Of a DNA stretch of 64,000 nucleotides, positions 49,490 through 58,124 are shown piece by piece (positions within the stretch are counted from its first letter, which is position 1; every line of letters begins with the position of its first letter). The notes below the pieces were generated by a model. It worked only from the letters and a program-made list of their open reading frames with translations, did not search any database and was not told the origin of the DNA. The stretch is from JBICIG01 sp043101605. GTDB lineage: Bacteria > Planctomycetota > Phycisphaerae > Phycisphaerales > UBA1924. The position numbers were made by a program, and so were the translations under genes. The stretch lies in the NCBI GenBank assembly GCA_043101605.1, contig JBICIG010000063.1:1-64000 (forward strand). Reading direction: 5' to 3'.

Positions 49490-50158
49490 TCAGCGGCGGC
49501 GGCGGCCGACGAGGCCCAGGCCCAGCAGCCCGAGGGCAGCGGTCGCCGGGGCGGGCACGACGGTGATCGCGACCTGGCTGCCCGCGACATCGAGCGACAT
49601 CTGAGCCGTCGAGCCGGGGATGCTGATCGTGATCAGGTCGGCGCTGAACGCGACATGGATCTGGGTGAAGGGCGCGCCGGTCGAGAGGTCGGCCAGCGAG
49701 GTCCCGCTGAAGGTGCCGGTGCCCGAGGTGAACGGGCCCGACGGGGAGACGAACAGCGGCGAACCGGCCGAGCGAGCCGAGCCGGCGATCTCATCGACAT
49801 CGAGCGAGCCGTTGATCTCGGACGAGGCGCCCGGACCGGCGACGGTGTAGCTGCCGAAGACCTGGATCTGCAGCGCCGAGATCTGGAAGCCCGCGTCGGC
49901 GAAGAGGTCGAACTCGACCGTGTCGCCCACGGTGACCGTCCCGCCGTCGGTGCTCTCGGAGATGAAGCCCACGGGGGTGAACACAAGGGTGTTCCCGCCG
50001 GCGAGGAACGGATCGCCGAACAGCCCGTTCTGCGACTGGCCGTTGGCCCAGCTGAAGAAGGTGCCGTTGCCGGCCGGAGTCGACCACGGAACCTGGGCCA
50101 GCGCCGAGGTCCCGGCCAACGCGATCACCGCAGCAGCGGCAGCAAAGGTGGTGCGCAT
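49490..50158 (-). CDS. PEP-CTERM-like exported protein, paralogue 2
   Basis: 222 residues from an ATG with GAGGAGAGAG upstream. Signal peptide MRTTFAAAAAVIALAGTSALAQ. The mature domain opens VPWSTPAGNGTFFSWANGQS and GLFGDPFLAGGNTLVFTPV, matching paralogue 1 at the same positions (PWS, NG-S, G-FGDP, F-P). It ends with the sorting tail VPAPATAALGLLGLGLVGRRRR. The middle has diverged strongly. The two genes are separated by a hairpin and each has its own ribosome binding site, so they may be expressed differently. Confidence 0.85.
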   Translation of the reverse strand: MRTTFAAAAAVIALAGTSALAQVPWSTPAGNGTFFSWANGQSQNGLFGDPFLAGGNTLVFTPVGFISESTDGGTVTVGDTVEFDLFADAGFQISALQIQVFGSYTVAGPGASSEINGSLDVDEIAGSARSAGSPLFVSPSGPFTSGTGTFSGTSLADLSTGAPFTQIHVAFSADLITISIPGSTAQMSLDVAGSQVAITVVPAPATAALGLLGLGLVGRRRR

Positions 50159-50484
50159 CTTGTCTCTCTCCTCGCTCGGCCGAACGGAAATGCTCGAACC
50201 GGTAGGCCGGGCATCAAGCTGCGCCGGCCGATCCCTCTGAACTCTCTCGGGCCGCCTTTCGACGACCACAACTCCCATGACTCGACGCTAATGGTCGCAG
50301 ATCCGACCGAACCAGTCAAATGAGAAATGCAAACGAAATGGCAGTTTTTTTGACCCCTACGCCCCCGCACAATCACGGGGCTCAGCGCCCCCGACGACCG
50401 CCGCCGGCCCCTATCCCATGTTTGTGTCTCGTTTGGATTGTATTGCATGGACCCCGGCCCGCGGATGAGTACACTCCGGTTCGC
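50159..50484. other. Intergenic region with AT-rich patch and probable divergent promoters
   Basis: 326 bases. At 50315-50360 the composition drops in GC and holds a run of seven T. On the minus strand TTGACT (around 50313-50318) could be a -35 element of the PEP-CTERM gene, but no good -10 lies at 17 bases, so the promoter is uncertain. No gene was accepted here. Confidence 0.45.
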
Positions 50485-50724
50485 ATGCGTTGGTTCCGAC
50501 CCCGAAACTGGCGTCGACGGGCCGCTCGTTATCGGCTCGAACACTCGATCTGGCTCTCCCGAGCCGTCCGTCGCCCCCACGACTACCCCCGCATCCCGGT
50601 TCGGGAGTGCGAACTGGGGGGGTTCGACGAACTCATGCGGCGGCCCGGTGGCGACCTGATCGCCAAACATTGGTGGCTTCACGCCATCGACCGCGCCGAA
50701 GAGATCGACCGATCCGCCCGATGA
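50485..50724 (+). CDS. Small basic protein of unknown function
   Basis: 79 residues, MRWFRPRNWRRRAARYRLEH at the start. Strongly basic first half, then PHDYPRIPVRECELGGFDEL and a Trp/His-containing end AKHWWLHAIDRAEEI. Composition and third-base GC suggest a genuine gene; the open frame continues upstream but that extension crosses the AT-rich promoter patch. No family recognised; the N-terminus suggests nucleic-acid or membrane-surface binding at most. It lies 108 bases before the membrane protein gene on the same strand. Confidence 0.5.
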   Translation: MRWFRPRNWRRRAARYRLEHSIWLSRAVRRPHDYPRIPVRECELGGFDELMRRPGGDLIAKHWWLHAIDRAEEIDRSAR

Positions 50725-50832
50725 TTCGGGGCGTACGGCCCGCGTCCGAGCCCCTCCGGGGCCCGGCATCCCCGCCCGGCACGCACTCGCCCCGCCGGGC
50801 CCTCTGAACGACCCGGACCTCCGGAGATCCCG

Positions 50833-51684
50833 ATGACCGCTTCGCAGACGACCACGCTCCGCCCCGCTTGGCGCTGGCGCATGCTCTTCATCTTCGTGCT
50901 CTTCGCCGGCTTCGGGACCTGGGGGCTCTACGACGCGCTCGTCGCCTACCCCGCCCGCGGCGCCCGCTATGCGGAGTACCGCGAGCAGCAGTACCTCCGC
51001 AGCGCACTCGAAGCCTCGGGGCGCACGAACCTGCGCGCCAGCGAGGTCTCGATCTCCCTGCCCGGCGAGCGGCTGGCCGACCTCGAAAGCCGGGTGTCAG
51101 ACGGCACCTCGCTCTCGGAGCGTGAGTCCAACGAACTCAACTGGCTCAAGGGCCTCCGCGTCATCGGGGCGCTCTCGGCCGACAACACGACCTACGACGC
51201 CGAGGGTGATCGCGAGCCCAACGGGCGCCTGGCCGAGCTGACCGCCGAGTGGGAGACCCGCAACCCGCCCAAGCCCCTGCACGCCTTCGACATCGCGATC
51301 CAGTGGATCATCTTTGTGGTGGGCTGGGCCGTCGGGCTGTACGCCGCGGGCCTGGTCGCGATGGTCGCCACGCGCAAGTATCGCTTCGACCCCGAGACCC
51401 GGACGCTGACGCTCCCGACGGGGGAATCGATCGCGCCCGACGACCTCGAGGATGTGGACAAGCGGCGTTGGCATAAGTTTTATGTGCATCTCAAGATCGC
51501 CAAGGATCACCCCAAGCTCGGCGGCAGGGAGATCCCCATCGACCTCTTCCGGCGTGACAAGCTCGAGGGATGGATCCTGGAAATGGAGCGCCAACGCTTC
51601 CCGGATCGCGCCGAGGAAGCCCCGCCCGAGAACGCGAACGACGACGCCAAGTCCCCCGAGCCCGAGCATTCCGACGCGGGCTGA
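50833..51684 (+). CDS. Membrane protein of unknown function with two membrane segments
   Basis: 283 residues. One membrane segment near 17-36 (MLFIFVLFAGFGTWGLYDAL), an external or periplasmic helical domain (about 45-155), a second membrane segment near 158-178 (WIIFVVGWAVGLYAAGLVAM), then a cytoplasmic domain (about 180-265) with KYRFDPETRTLTLPTGESI and a PH-like pattern of strands. The last 25 residues are Glu/Pro/Ala-rich and disordered. CCGGAGATCCCG precedes the ATG. It lies 36 bases upstream of the PhoH-like gene and could be co-transcribed with it. No family recognised. Confidence 0.7.
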   Translation: MTASQTTTLRPAWRWRMLFIFVLFAGFGTWGLYDALVAYPARGARYAEYREQQYLRSALEASGRTNLRASEVSISLPGERLADLESRVSDGTSLSERESNELNWLKGLRVIGALSADNTTYDAEGDREPNGRLAELTAEWETRNPPKPLHAFDIAIQWIIFVVGWAVGLYAAGLVAMVATRKYRFDPETRTLTLPTGESIAPDDLEDVDKRRWHKFYVHLKIAKDHPKLGGREIPIDLFRRDKLEGWILEMERQRFPDRAEEAPPENANDDAKSPEPEHSDAG

Positions 51685-51720
51685 ACCGGAGCGGCTCCGG
51701 GCGGGCGCACGCCCGCCGCT

Positions 51721-53280
51721 ATGCTGCCGCGCATGACCCCGACCACCCCCACGGTCAGCCTGCCCGAATTGCCCGCGCACACCCCCACCCCCCGGGAGAA
51801 CCCCACCTCGATGACCGAGGCCCCCACGAACGCAGCCGACACCGCCCGGGAAGAAGAGCCCAAGCACTTCGTGCTCGACACGAATGTCCTGCTCCACAAC
51901 CCCGACGCCCTGTTCGTCTTCCAGGAGAACCATGTCGTCATCCCGTTCCCGGTGATCGAGGAACTGGACACGATGAAGCGCCGCGAGGACGACATCGGGC
52001 GCAACGCCCGCCAGGCGATCCGCCACCTCGACAAGCTGCGCATCAAGGGGCGGCTGACCGAGGGCGTCAACTGGGGCGTGCTGGGCACGCAGGTCGGGGT
52101 GGCCCGCGTCGCCGGGGGCAACGGGCACGCCACGGGCACGATCCGCATCGATGTGACCGATCCCGAGCGCCCGCCGACGATCGAGAACCCAAGCCCCGAC
52201 AACCGCATCATCGCCGTCGCCTACGAGCTGCACCTGGCGGGCAAGCGGACGGTCTTCGTCTCCAAGGACCTGAGCGCGCGCATCAAGAGCGACGCTTTGG
52301 GCATCAAGACGGAGGACTTCGAGAACCAGAAAGTCGATGCCGACCGGCTCTACACCGGCGCCCTGAGCCTGACCGTCCCGGGCGAGCTGATCGACGAGCT
52401 CTACCGCGAGCGGATGCTCTCGGTGCCCTCGCTCGCTGCCGCGTTCGAGACCGGCGACGAGGACGACGGCACCGCCGACCAGGTGCGTGAGCTCCTGCCC
52501 AACGAGTTCGTCATCCTCAAGGACGCCGAGGACGACGCCCACTCCGGGCTCGGGCGGCGCCTGGCCGACACCGAGCACCTGATCCCCGTCGCGACGCAGC
52601 GCAAGCCGACCTTCGGCATCGTGCCGCGCAATGTCCAGCAGACCATGGGGCTCGACCTGCTCCTCGACGACGAGATCCAGCTCGTCACGCTGCTTGGCGG
52701 CGCGGGCACCGGCAAGACCCTGCTCGCGATCGCCGCGGGCATGGCCAAGGTCTTCAACGAGGAACGCTACGACAAGCTCCTGGTCGCCCGCCCGATCATG
52801 CCCATGGGGCGCGACATCGGCTACCTGCCGGGCGACAAGGACGAGAAGCTCACCGCGTGGATGCAGCCCATCTTCGACAACCTCAGCTACCTCCTCTCCA
52901 CCCGCGGCGCCACCGGGCAGGCACCCGAGAGCCACACCCCCGAGCAGCGCATCGACAAGCTCGTCGTCGACGGGCGGCTCGTCCTCGAACCCCTCACCTA
53001 CATTCGCGGCCGCTCCATCCCACACCAGTTCATGATCGTCGACGAGGCCCAGAACCTGACGCCCCACGAGGTCCGCACCATCGTCTCACGCGTTGGCGAG
53101 GGCACCAAGCTCGTCCTCACCGGCGACATCGGGCAGATCGACAACCCCTACCTCGACAACTCCTCCAACGGACTCAGCTATGTCGTTGAGAAGATGAAGG
53201 GACTGGGCATCGTCGGGCATGTCACGCTGCAGAAGAGCGAACGCAGCCGGCTCGCAAGCTACGCGATCGAACGCCTCTGA
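51721..53280 (+). CDS. PIN domain-PhoH-like ATPase (PhoH2 type)
   Basis: 519 residues. The PIN ribonuclease domain is at about 48-205, with the acidic residues in FVLDTNVLLHNP and VIEELDTMKR near 78-87. The PhoH ATPase domain is at about 290-519: Walker A LGGAGTGKTLLAIAAG near 325-340, PIMPMGRDIGYLPGDKDEKL near 358-377, Walker B FMIVDEAQNLTPHEVRTI, and VLTGDIGQIDNPYLD. PhoH2 proteins are RNA helicases/RNases in other bacteria. The start is uncertain: ATG 51721, 51733 or 51811 (MTEAPTNAAD); the first 45 residues are Pro/Thr-rich and unconserved. Last plus-strand gene before the secretion operon. Confidence 0.93.
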   Translation: MLPRMTPTTPTVSLPELPAHTPTPRENPTSMTEAPTNAADTAREEEPKHFVLDTNVLLHNPDALFVFQENHVVIPFPVIEELDTMKRREDDIGRNARQAIRHLDKLRIKGRLTEGVNWGVLGTQVGVARVAGGNGHATGTIRIDVTDPERPPTIENPSPDNRIIAVAYELHLAGKRTVFVSKDLSARIKSDALGIKTEDFENQKVDADRLYTGALSLTVPGELIDELYRERMLSVPSLAAAFETGDEDDGTADQVRELLPNEFVILKDAEDDAHSGLGRRLADTEHLIPVATQRKPTFGIVPRNVQQTMGLDLLLDDEIQLVTLLGGAGTGKTLLAIAAGMAKVFNEERYDKLLVARPIMPMGRDIGYLPGDKDEKLTAWMQPIFDNLSYLLSTRGATGQAPESHTPEQRIDKLVVDGRLVLEPLTYIRGRSIPHQFMIVDEAQNLTPHEVRTIVSRVGEGTKLVLTGDIGQIDNPYLDNSSNGLSYVVEKMKGLGIVGHVTLQKSERSRLASYAIERL

Positions 53281-53321
53281 TCCTTAACCTGAACCGCCCG
53301 ATCGAGTCGCGCGCCCGACGA

Positions 53322-53993
53322 TCACGGCTCGTCGATGTCCTGCTCGATCCGGTACCGCTGCCGCTCCAGGTACGAACGCCAGGTCGCGTCGGTCTCGAGC
53401 AGCAGCGCCCGCCGAGCGTAGTCGAGCGCCTGCTCATCGGCCCGGCGCAGCAGGTCCGCCGCGGCGATCACCCCGCGCAACGATTCCAGATCGTTCGGAT
53501 CGCGCTCGAGCGCTTTCTCGTAGTGCCCGTACGCCTCGCTCGGCCAGCCGATGTCCATCTTCAGCTTGCCCAGGTTCGCCAGCGGGCGCGGATCGCTCGG
53601 GCTCAGCTCCGACGCGATGAAGAACGCGTCGGCCGCGTCCTGGTACCGACCGGCCTGCACCAGCAGCTTCCCGAGGTTGTTGTGCGCGCCGGGCATGCGG
53701 CTCCACCGCGCCAGCGCCTGCCCGTACAGCTCGATCGCCGGTCCCACGCGCCCCTTGCCCGCTTCCTGCTGCGCCCGCTGCGCCAAAGCGATCGCCTCGT
53801 TGCGGGCCCGCTCGAGCTCGGCCCGGCGCTCGGCCTGCGCCCGCGCCAACTCGTCCAGCTCCGCCGGATCCACTCGGCGATCGCTCGCCGACGGCTTCGG
53901 CGCGCACGCCCCCAGCGTCCACGCGAAGACCGCCGCCCCCGCGAGGCAGATCACCGCTCCCGTCCGAAACCCGGCGACGAACTCACGCATCAT
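53322..53993 (-). CDS. TPR lipoprotein, last gene of the secretion operon
   Basis: 223 residues. The N-terminus has the lipobox AVFAWTLGAC with Cys30. A coiled Ala/Glu/Arg segment (43-80) is followed by three TPR-like repeats: GPAIELYGQALARWSRMPGA, QDAADAFFIASELSPSDPRP and AYGHYEKALERDPNDLESLR. In type II secretion and type IV pilus systems such TPR lipoproteins (PilF/TadD) assemble the secretin; the same role is inferred. Its start overlaps the stop of the upstream PilO/GspM-like gene. Confidence 0.8.
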   Translation of the reverse strand: MMREFVAGFRTGAVICLAGAAVFAWTLGACAPKPSASDRRVDPAELDELARAQAERRAELERARNEAIALAQRAQQEAGKGRVGPAIELYGQALARWSRMPGAHNNLGKLLVQAGRYQDAADAFFIASELSPSDPRPLANLGKLKMDIGWPSEAYGHYEKALERDPNDLESLRGVIAAADLLRRADEQALDYARRALLLETDATWRSYLERQRYRIEQDIDEP

Positions 53994-54589
53994 CCTGTCT
54001 CCTGGCGTTCCCACCGGCTGAAGGTGACTTCCACCGCCCAGACATTGTCGCGCGGGTTCAGCCGCAGCGCCTTGACCTCCAGCCCGGGGATCCGCGTGTT
54101 CGGATCGAGCGTCGCGTCCACGAGCCACCCGACGATCTTCCCGAAATCCAGGTCCTGCGCGCGATAGCGCAGCTCCACACGCTGCATCCCGGGCTGGATG
54201 TTCCGATCGGCCTCACGCCGGTCGAGGAACTCGGGCTCGGCCATCCCGCGGAGCTCGGCCAGCCCCTGGATCCGCGTCTCGAGGTCCCCGATCCGCCGGA
54301 AGGTGTCGCCGGTGCCCGTCTCCTCGGCCCGCTCGGTCAGCGCGACGATCTCCCGCTCCATCGTCTTCATCCGGCGGAGCTGCGAGCGCGACGCCGACAG
54401 GGCCCCGTCGGCCGAGCCGACCTGCATCAGCCCCGTCCCCAGCACCCCCGCCCCCACCACCAGCACCACCGCGCCCAGCACGATCATCATCCGCGGCCGG
54501 TTGCGACGCTCGGCGGCACCGGCGGCCATCGCCAGCGCATCGCGGTCGTCACGCGTCATCGGCGCTCGGTCGTAAGAGGACTCGCTCAC
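53990..54589 (-). CDS. PilO/GspM-like inner-membrane assembly protein
   Basis: 199 residues. A cytoplasmic N-terminus of about 33 residues, one membrane segment (MIVLGAVVLVVGAGVLGTGL near 35-54), a coiled coil (about 62-115), and a small periplasmic alpha-beta domain (RVELRYRAQDLDFGKIVGWL near 137-156, and LEVKALRLNPRDNVWAVEVTF). This layout is that of PilO or GspM, which join the GspL/PilN ring. Sequence similarity is weak, so the assignment rests on architecture and position, with a four-base overlap with the upstream GspL-like gene. Confidence 0.7.
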   Translation of the reverse strand: MSESSYDRAPMTRDDRDALAMAAGAAERRNRPRMMIVLGAVVLVVGAGVLGTGLMQVGSADGALSASRSQLRRMKTMEREIVALTERAEETGTGDTFRRIGDLETRIQGLAELRGMAEPEFLDRREADRNIQPGMQRVELRYRAQDLDFGKIVGWLVDATLDPNTRIPGLEVKALRLNPRDNVWAVEVTFSRWERQETG

Positions 54590-56439
54590 GAGCCGCCCCC
54601 CCGCGACGCGTCGGCACGCCAGCTCGCCGAGAAGTCCGCCTTGCGCACCTGCACGCCCTGGATGTTGTTCACGACGGTCTGGTCGGCCTTCCAGTCGATC
54701 AGGTTCGAGTACTCGTTGTTGACCGTCTGCCGCAGCGCCTCGCGCACCGTCGTGAACGACTCGAGCGTCGGCACATGCACCGTCAGGCGCAGCCCGATGT
54801 CATCGAGCGTCAGGCTCTGCAGCGCCAGTTCGTCGCTGGGCCCGTACGAAGGCAGGATCGTCATCAGCGCGTCGAGTTCCTGCAGGATCGGCTTGGCAGT
54901 CGGCAGCCCCGTCGGCGCGGTCATCCGCTGCTTCATCGTCCCGACGAGTTGCTCCATCTTCAGCACCGCCACGCCCCCCGACGCCGGCTCGGTGCCGTAA
55001 CGCTGATAGATCTGGTTGACCTCCCGCCGGAAGCCCTCGGCGATGTTGCGCGTCTCGGCCGCCCGATCGCGCAGCTTCCACCCCACGATCCCCGCCAGCA
55101 CGCCCGACGCCAGCAGCGCCACGCCCGTCCAGCGGAACATCGACCGGTGCGTGCGCCCGGGTCGGCTCGAGAGCGCCATCAGCGCCCGCGTCGCGCTGAC
55201 TGCCGACGAACCCGCCGGCTCGCCCTTGCTCAGCGTGAACCACCGCCACGCCACGAACGCCGCGAACACGCCCCCCACCGACGCAAGCCCCCCCGCCAGC
55301 AGCCCGAACTGACGCTCGCCGCGCGACGCGCCCTCGACCGTTGACATCAGCAGCGTCCCGCCGATCCCCAGCCCCGCCGCCGCGATCAGCAGGAACGCCA
55401 GCGCCACCGATCGCCGACGCGACCGCCGCGACGGGTCGGCCGGCTCGGGCGGAAGGGGTCGACCACGCTCCCGCTCGAGCGTCAGTTTCGCCGGGTCGTC
55501 GGCGGTCATCGCGTCGACCGGCGCATCTCGCCACAGCCCCGCGAGCGCCGAGCCGAACGCCCCCGCGTCGCCGCCCATCTCCTCGGGCAGCACGCAGGTC
55601 ACGCGCTGGGGCACGCGCCCCATCTGCGCGCCCCACGCCATCCAGTCGCCCACCAGCCGCGCCGCGTCGGCGGGCGTCGGGGTCGGGCCCTCGTCGCGCA
55701 CGGCGCACCGCGCCGCACCGGCCGCGAGCAACTCGCCCCCCTGCGACCAGCACCACGCCAGCCGACCCGATGGCTGCAAAATCACCGAGCCGACCATGGG
55801 CGACTGCTGCCCGACGATCTCGGGCCCCTGCGAACGCTCGTGCAGGCCCCCCGCGTCCCACGCGCGCGCCATCGCGTGCCACAGCGATTCGACGCGCCCG
55901 ACCGACACGCCCGCGCGATCGAGCCCATCGAGGAACACCCGCACCGAGGCATCGCGCATCGCGAGCACCGTCATCCGCGCATCGGGCGCCAGCACCGCCG
56001 ACCCGTTCGCCCCGGGCATCTGCCCCGACGCCTGCACACCCGCCGAGCCCGGCGTGGTCAGGTCGGGCAGCAGCGAGCCCTCGTCGGCCCCAAACTCCGA
56101 TCCCTCCCGCGCCATCTCCGCGTCCACGCCCGCCAGCAGCGCCTCTCCGCCCGTTCGCCGGATGATCGCGTCGACCGCGCCCGCCGCGGCGGTCGGCGGC
56201 CGCATCCACGCGCACACGCCCCCCTCCGGATCGATGCACACCGCTTCGAGCTTCTTCGCACCCGCCTCGCCGAGGCGCTGACGCACCCACTCGGCCGCGG
56301 CGCGCGGGCCCGCGAGCGGGTCCTCCTCGGCCGCCGCCGCGGGCGTCCATTCGGCGTCGAGATCGCGCCCGAGCAGCCGCACGCGCGCGATCCGGTCCCC
56401 CCGGTCACGCCGCTCGATGAAGCAGATCAGTTCGGTCAC
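54586..56439 (-). CDS. GspL/PilM-PilN-like protein with three membrane segments
   Basis: 617 residues. A large cytoplasmic N-terminal part (about 1-340) could be a degenerate actin-like PilM/GspL fold; VILQPSGRLAWCWSQGGELL near 218-237 fits this. Then come two close membrane segments (SVALAFLLIAAAGLGIGGTL near 346-365 and GGLASVGGVFAAFVAWRWF near 385) and a third (GVALLASGVLAGIVGWKL near 443-460). A periplasmic PilN/GspL-like ferredoxin fold follows, with a coiled region and LALQSLTLDDIGLRLTVHV near 548. Canonical GspL has one membrane segment, so the extra pair is unusual. Overlaps the genes on both sides by four bases. Confidence 0.65.
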   Translation of the reverse strand: MTELICFIERRDRGDRIARVRLLGRDLDAEWTPAAAAEEDPLAGPRAAAEWVRQRLGEAGAKKLEAVCIDPEGGVCAWMRPPTAAAGAVDAIIRRTGGEALLAGVDAEMAREGSEFGADEGSLLPDLTTPGSAGVQASGQMPGANGSAVLAPDARMTVLAMRDASVRVFLDGLDRAGVSVGRVESLWHAMARAWDAGGLHERSQGPEIVGQQSPMVGSVILQPSGRLAWCWSQGGELLAAGAARCAVRDEGPTPTPADAARLVGDWMAWGAQMGRVPQRVTCVLPEEMGGDAGAFGSALAGLWRDAPVDAMTADDPAKLTLERERGRPLPPEPADPSRRSRRRSVALAFLLIAAAGLGIGGTLLMSTVEGASRGERQFGLLAGGLASVGGVFAAFVAWRWFTLSKGEPAGSSAVSATRALMALSSRPGRTHRSMFRWTGVALLASGVLAGIVGWKLRDRAAETRNIAEGFRREVNQIYQRYGTEPASGGVAVLKMEQLVGTMKQRMTAPTGLPTAKPILQELDALMTILPSYGPSDELALQSLTLDDIGLRLTVHVPTLESFTTVREALRQTVNNEYSNLIDWKADQTVVNNIQGVQVRKADFSASWRADASRGGGS

Positions 56440-57191
56440 CGACCCCCCTCGCCGCGCTGCTCGGCCAGGCGCCGACGCTGCTCCTCGAGTTCCTCGAGTC
56501 GCCGCGCACGCCTTTCCTGCAGGTCCATCACGCGCCGGTCCTGATCGTCGTTGTTGACGGCGCTCGCGGCTCCGGGCGCGTTCACCACGCCGGGCGCCAC
56601 ACCCGGGCGGGCCATCCCCGGCGATCCCGACGCCGGGCGGAGCACCGTCAGCGACCCGCCCTGCCGCTCGCCCTGCTTGAGGTCGGTTTCGCGCCCATCC
56701 TCATACCGCACGCGCGCGCCGGCTTCGGTCACCTCCAGCACCTCGATCCCCTCGCGCGACTCGCCCGCGGGGATCCACACCTGCCGATCGTTGATCTGGA
56801 TGATCGCGTAGTTCGTCCGCGGGCCCAGGATCGCGCCCAGGAACGCCACCTGCCGCCCGCTGACCGCCGGGCCCGTCGGGTCGGCCGGGCGATCGGGCGG
56901 GGTGTCGGGCTCGTCGGGCGGGGGCGGGGCCTTGGGCGCGTTGGGGAAGAGTTCCATCGCCGCCCCGATCATCTCGGGGAAGGGCATGTAGGGCTCCTCG
57001 TCGCTCTGCGTCGGGCCTCCCGCGACCTCCGCCAGCGGCGCTGGCTCGGGGCTCTGCCCCTCGGGCGCCGTCGCCCAGGGTGACTGCCCCGCGAGCACAA
57101 TGACCACGCCCGCGACCAGGGTCACGGCGGCCAGTTTGCCCGCCAGCGCGCCCTCGAACGCCACGCGCTCGGTCATCCGTGCATCAGCCAT
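56436..57191 (-). CDS. GspC/PilP-like inner-membrane protein
   Basis: 251 residues from an ATG with AAGGTGG four bases upstream. A short cytoplasmic part is followed by a membrane segment (LAAVTLVAGVVIVLAGQSPW near 20-39) and a Pro-rich periplasmic linker. A small beta domain (VAFLGAILGPRTNYAIIQI near 117-135, VWIPAGESREGIEVLEVTE) resembles the homology region of GspC and PilP, which contact the secretin. The C-terminal 40 residues form an Arg/Glu coiled coil (ERRARRLEELEEQRRRLAEQ). Assignment by order and architecture; 84 bases separate it from the GspK-like gene. Confidence 0.65.
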   Translation of the reverse strand: MADARMTERVAFEGALAGKLAAVTLVAGVVIVLAGQSPWATAPEGQSPEPAPLAEVAGGPTQSDEEPYMPFPEMIGAAMELFPNAPKAPPPPDEPDTPPDRPADPTGPAVSGRQVAFLGAILGPRTNYAIIQINDRQVWIPAGESREGIEVLEVTEAGARVRYEDGRETDLKQGERQGGSLTVLRPASGSPGMARPGVAPGVVNAPGAASAVNNDDQDRRVMDLQERRARRLEELEEQRRRLAEQRGEGGR

Positions 57192-57275
57192 CGGTCCACC
57201 TTCCCAAAGCCCCGACACACCGGGGCCGCGATCTACTCTAATCGCCCCGCCGAAGCCGGGCCCGTCACACTCTCG

Positions 57276-58124
57276 TCAACCCGCCCCGCCCGGCTCCAGT
57301 TCCACGGGCTCGAACTCCAGGATCGCCGTCCGCCCCGCCGCCGAACCGCTTGAACCGGTCTCCACCCGCAACAGACCGCGGTACGCCGACACCAGCACGC
57401 CCCCGCCCCCCGGGCCCGACGCCGACCGCAACTCCACCCGCATCTCGAAGATCGATGGCTCGGCGACCAGCACTCGGTTGAACACCCCCCGCTGCTCCTG
57501 GGGCAGCCTCGCACGCGTCGCGATCGCCGTCAGCCCCGTCGTCGTCAGGTCCTCGCGCTCCCGCCGACGCAGGATCTCACGCGTCAGTTCCTCGGCCGTG
57601 TTCTCATCGCCCGTCACATACCGCATCGCCGCCGTCAGCACCCGCGGATCGGCCCCCTGCACGCTGATCGCCACCGGGCCCGCGTCCCGCGTCACCGATG
57701 CGATCTCGTCCATCGGCACCAGCGCCTGCAGAATCTCGTAGATCGCCGGCCCGTCGGTCGCCCCGCTCGCGTCCACCCCCGAGAAACTCGCCAGCGCCCG
57801 CGACTGCCCGTCCGAAAGGAACACGCTCGCCACCGAGCCGTCGGCCAGCGTCATGTCGAGCACCTTCGGGTCCTCGGCGATGATCGCGGGCAGTTCGTTC
57901 ACCTCCAGCGTCTCGACCCACGCGGCGATGACCTCCTCGATCCCCCGCGAGCCGTGGTGTTCCTGGTAGTGGTCGATCTGCCGGCGCACCGCGGCGGTCT
58001 GGGCGTTCTGACGGTTGAGCATCACCGTCGCCGCGAGCGTGCACACCAGCGTCAGCAGCAGCACGATCGGGAGGACATACCCTCGGCGACGCGTCAGCGA
58101 TCCACTTCGATCACGGCGCTTCAT
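57276..58124 (-). CDS. gspK: GspK-like minor pseudopilin
   Basis: 282 residues. The basic leader TRRRG is followed by YVLPIVLLLTLVCTLAATVM, a prepilin helix lacking Glu5, as is typical of GspK, the tip pseudopilin. The globular part has a large helical insertion (about 55-200, IEEVIAAWVETLEVNELPAI and AIYEILQALVPMDEIASVT) and C-terminal beta strands (IFEMRVELRSASGPGGGGVL). The ATGA overlap with the upstream GspJ-like gene supports the assignment. Processed by a prepilin peptidase encoded elsewhere. Confidence 0.8.
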   Translation of the reverse strand: MKRRDRSGSLTRRRGYVLPIVLLLTLVCTLAATVMLNRQNAQTAAVRRQIDHYQEHHGSRGIEEVIAAWVETLEVNELPAIIAEDPKVLDMTLADGSVASVFLSDGQSRALASFSGVDASGATDGPAIYEILQALVPMDEIASVTRDAGPVAISVQGADPRVLTAAMRYVTGDENTAEELTREILRRREREDLTTTGLTAIATRARLPQEQRGVFNRVLVAEPSIFEMRVELRSASGPGGGGVLVSAYRGLLRVETGSSGSAAGRTAILEFEPVELEPGGAG

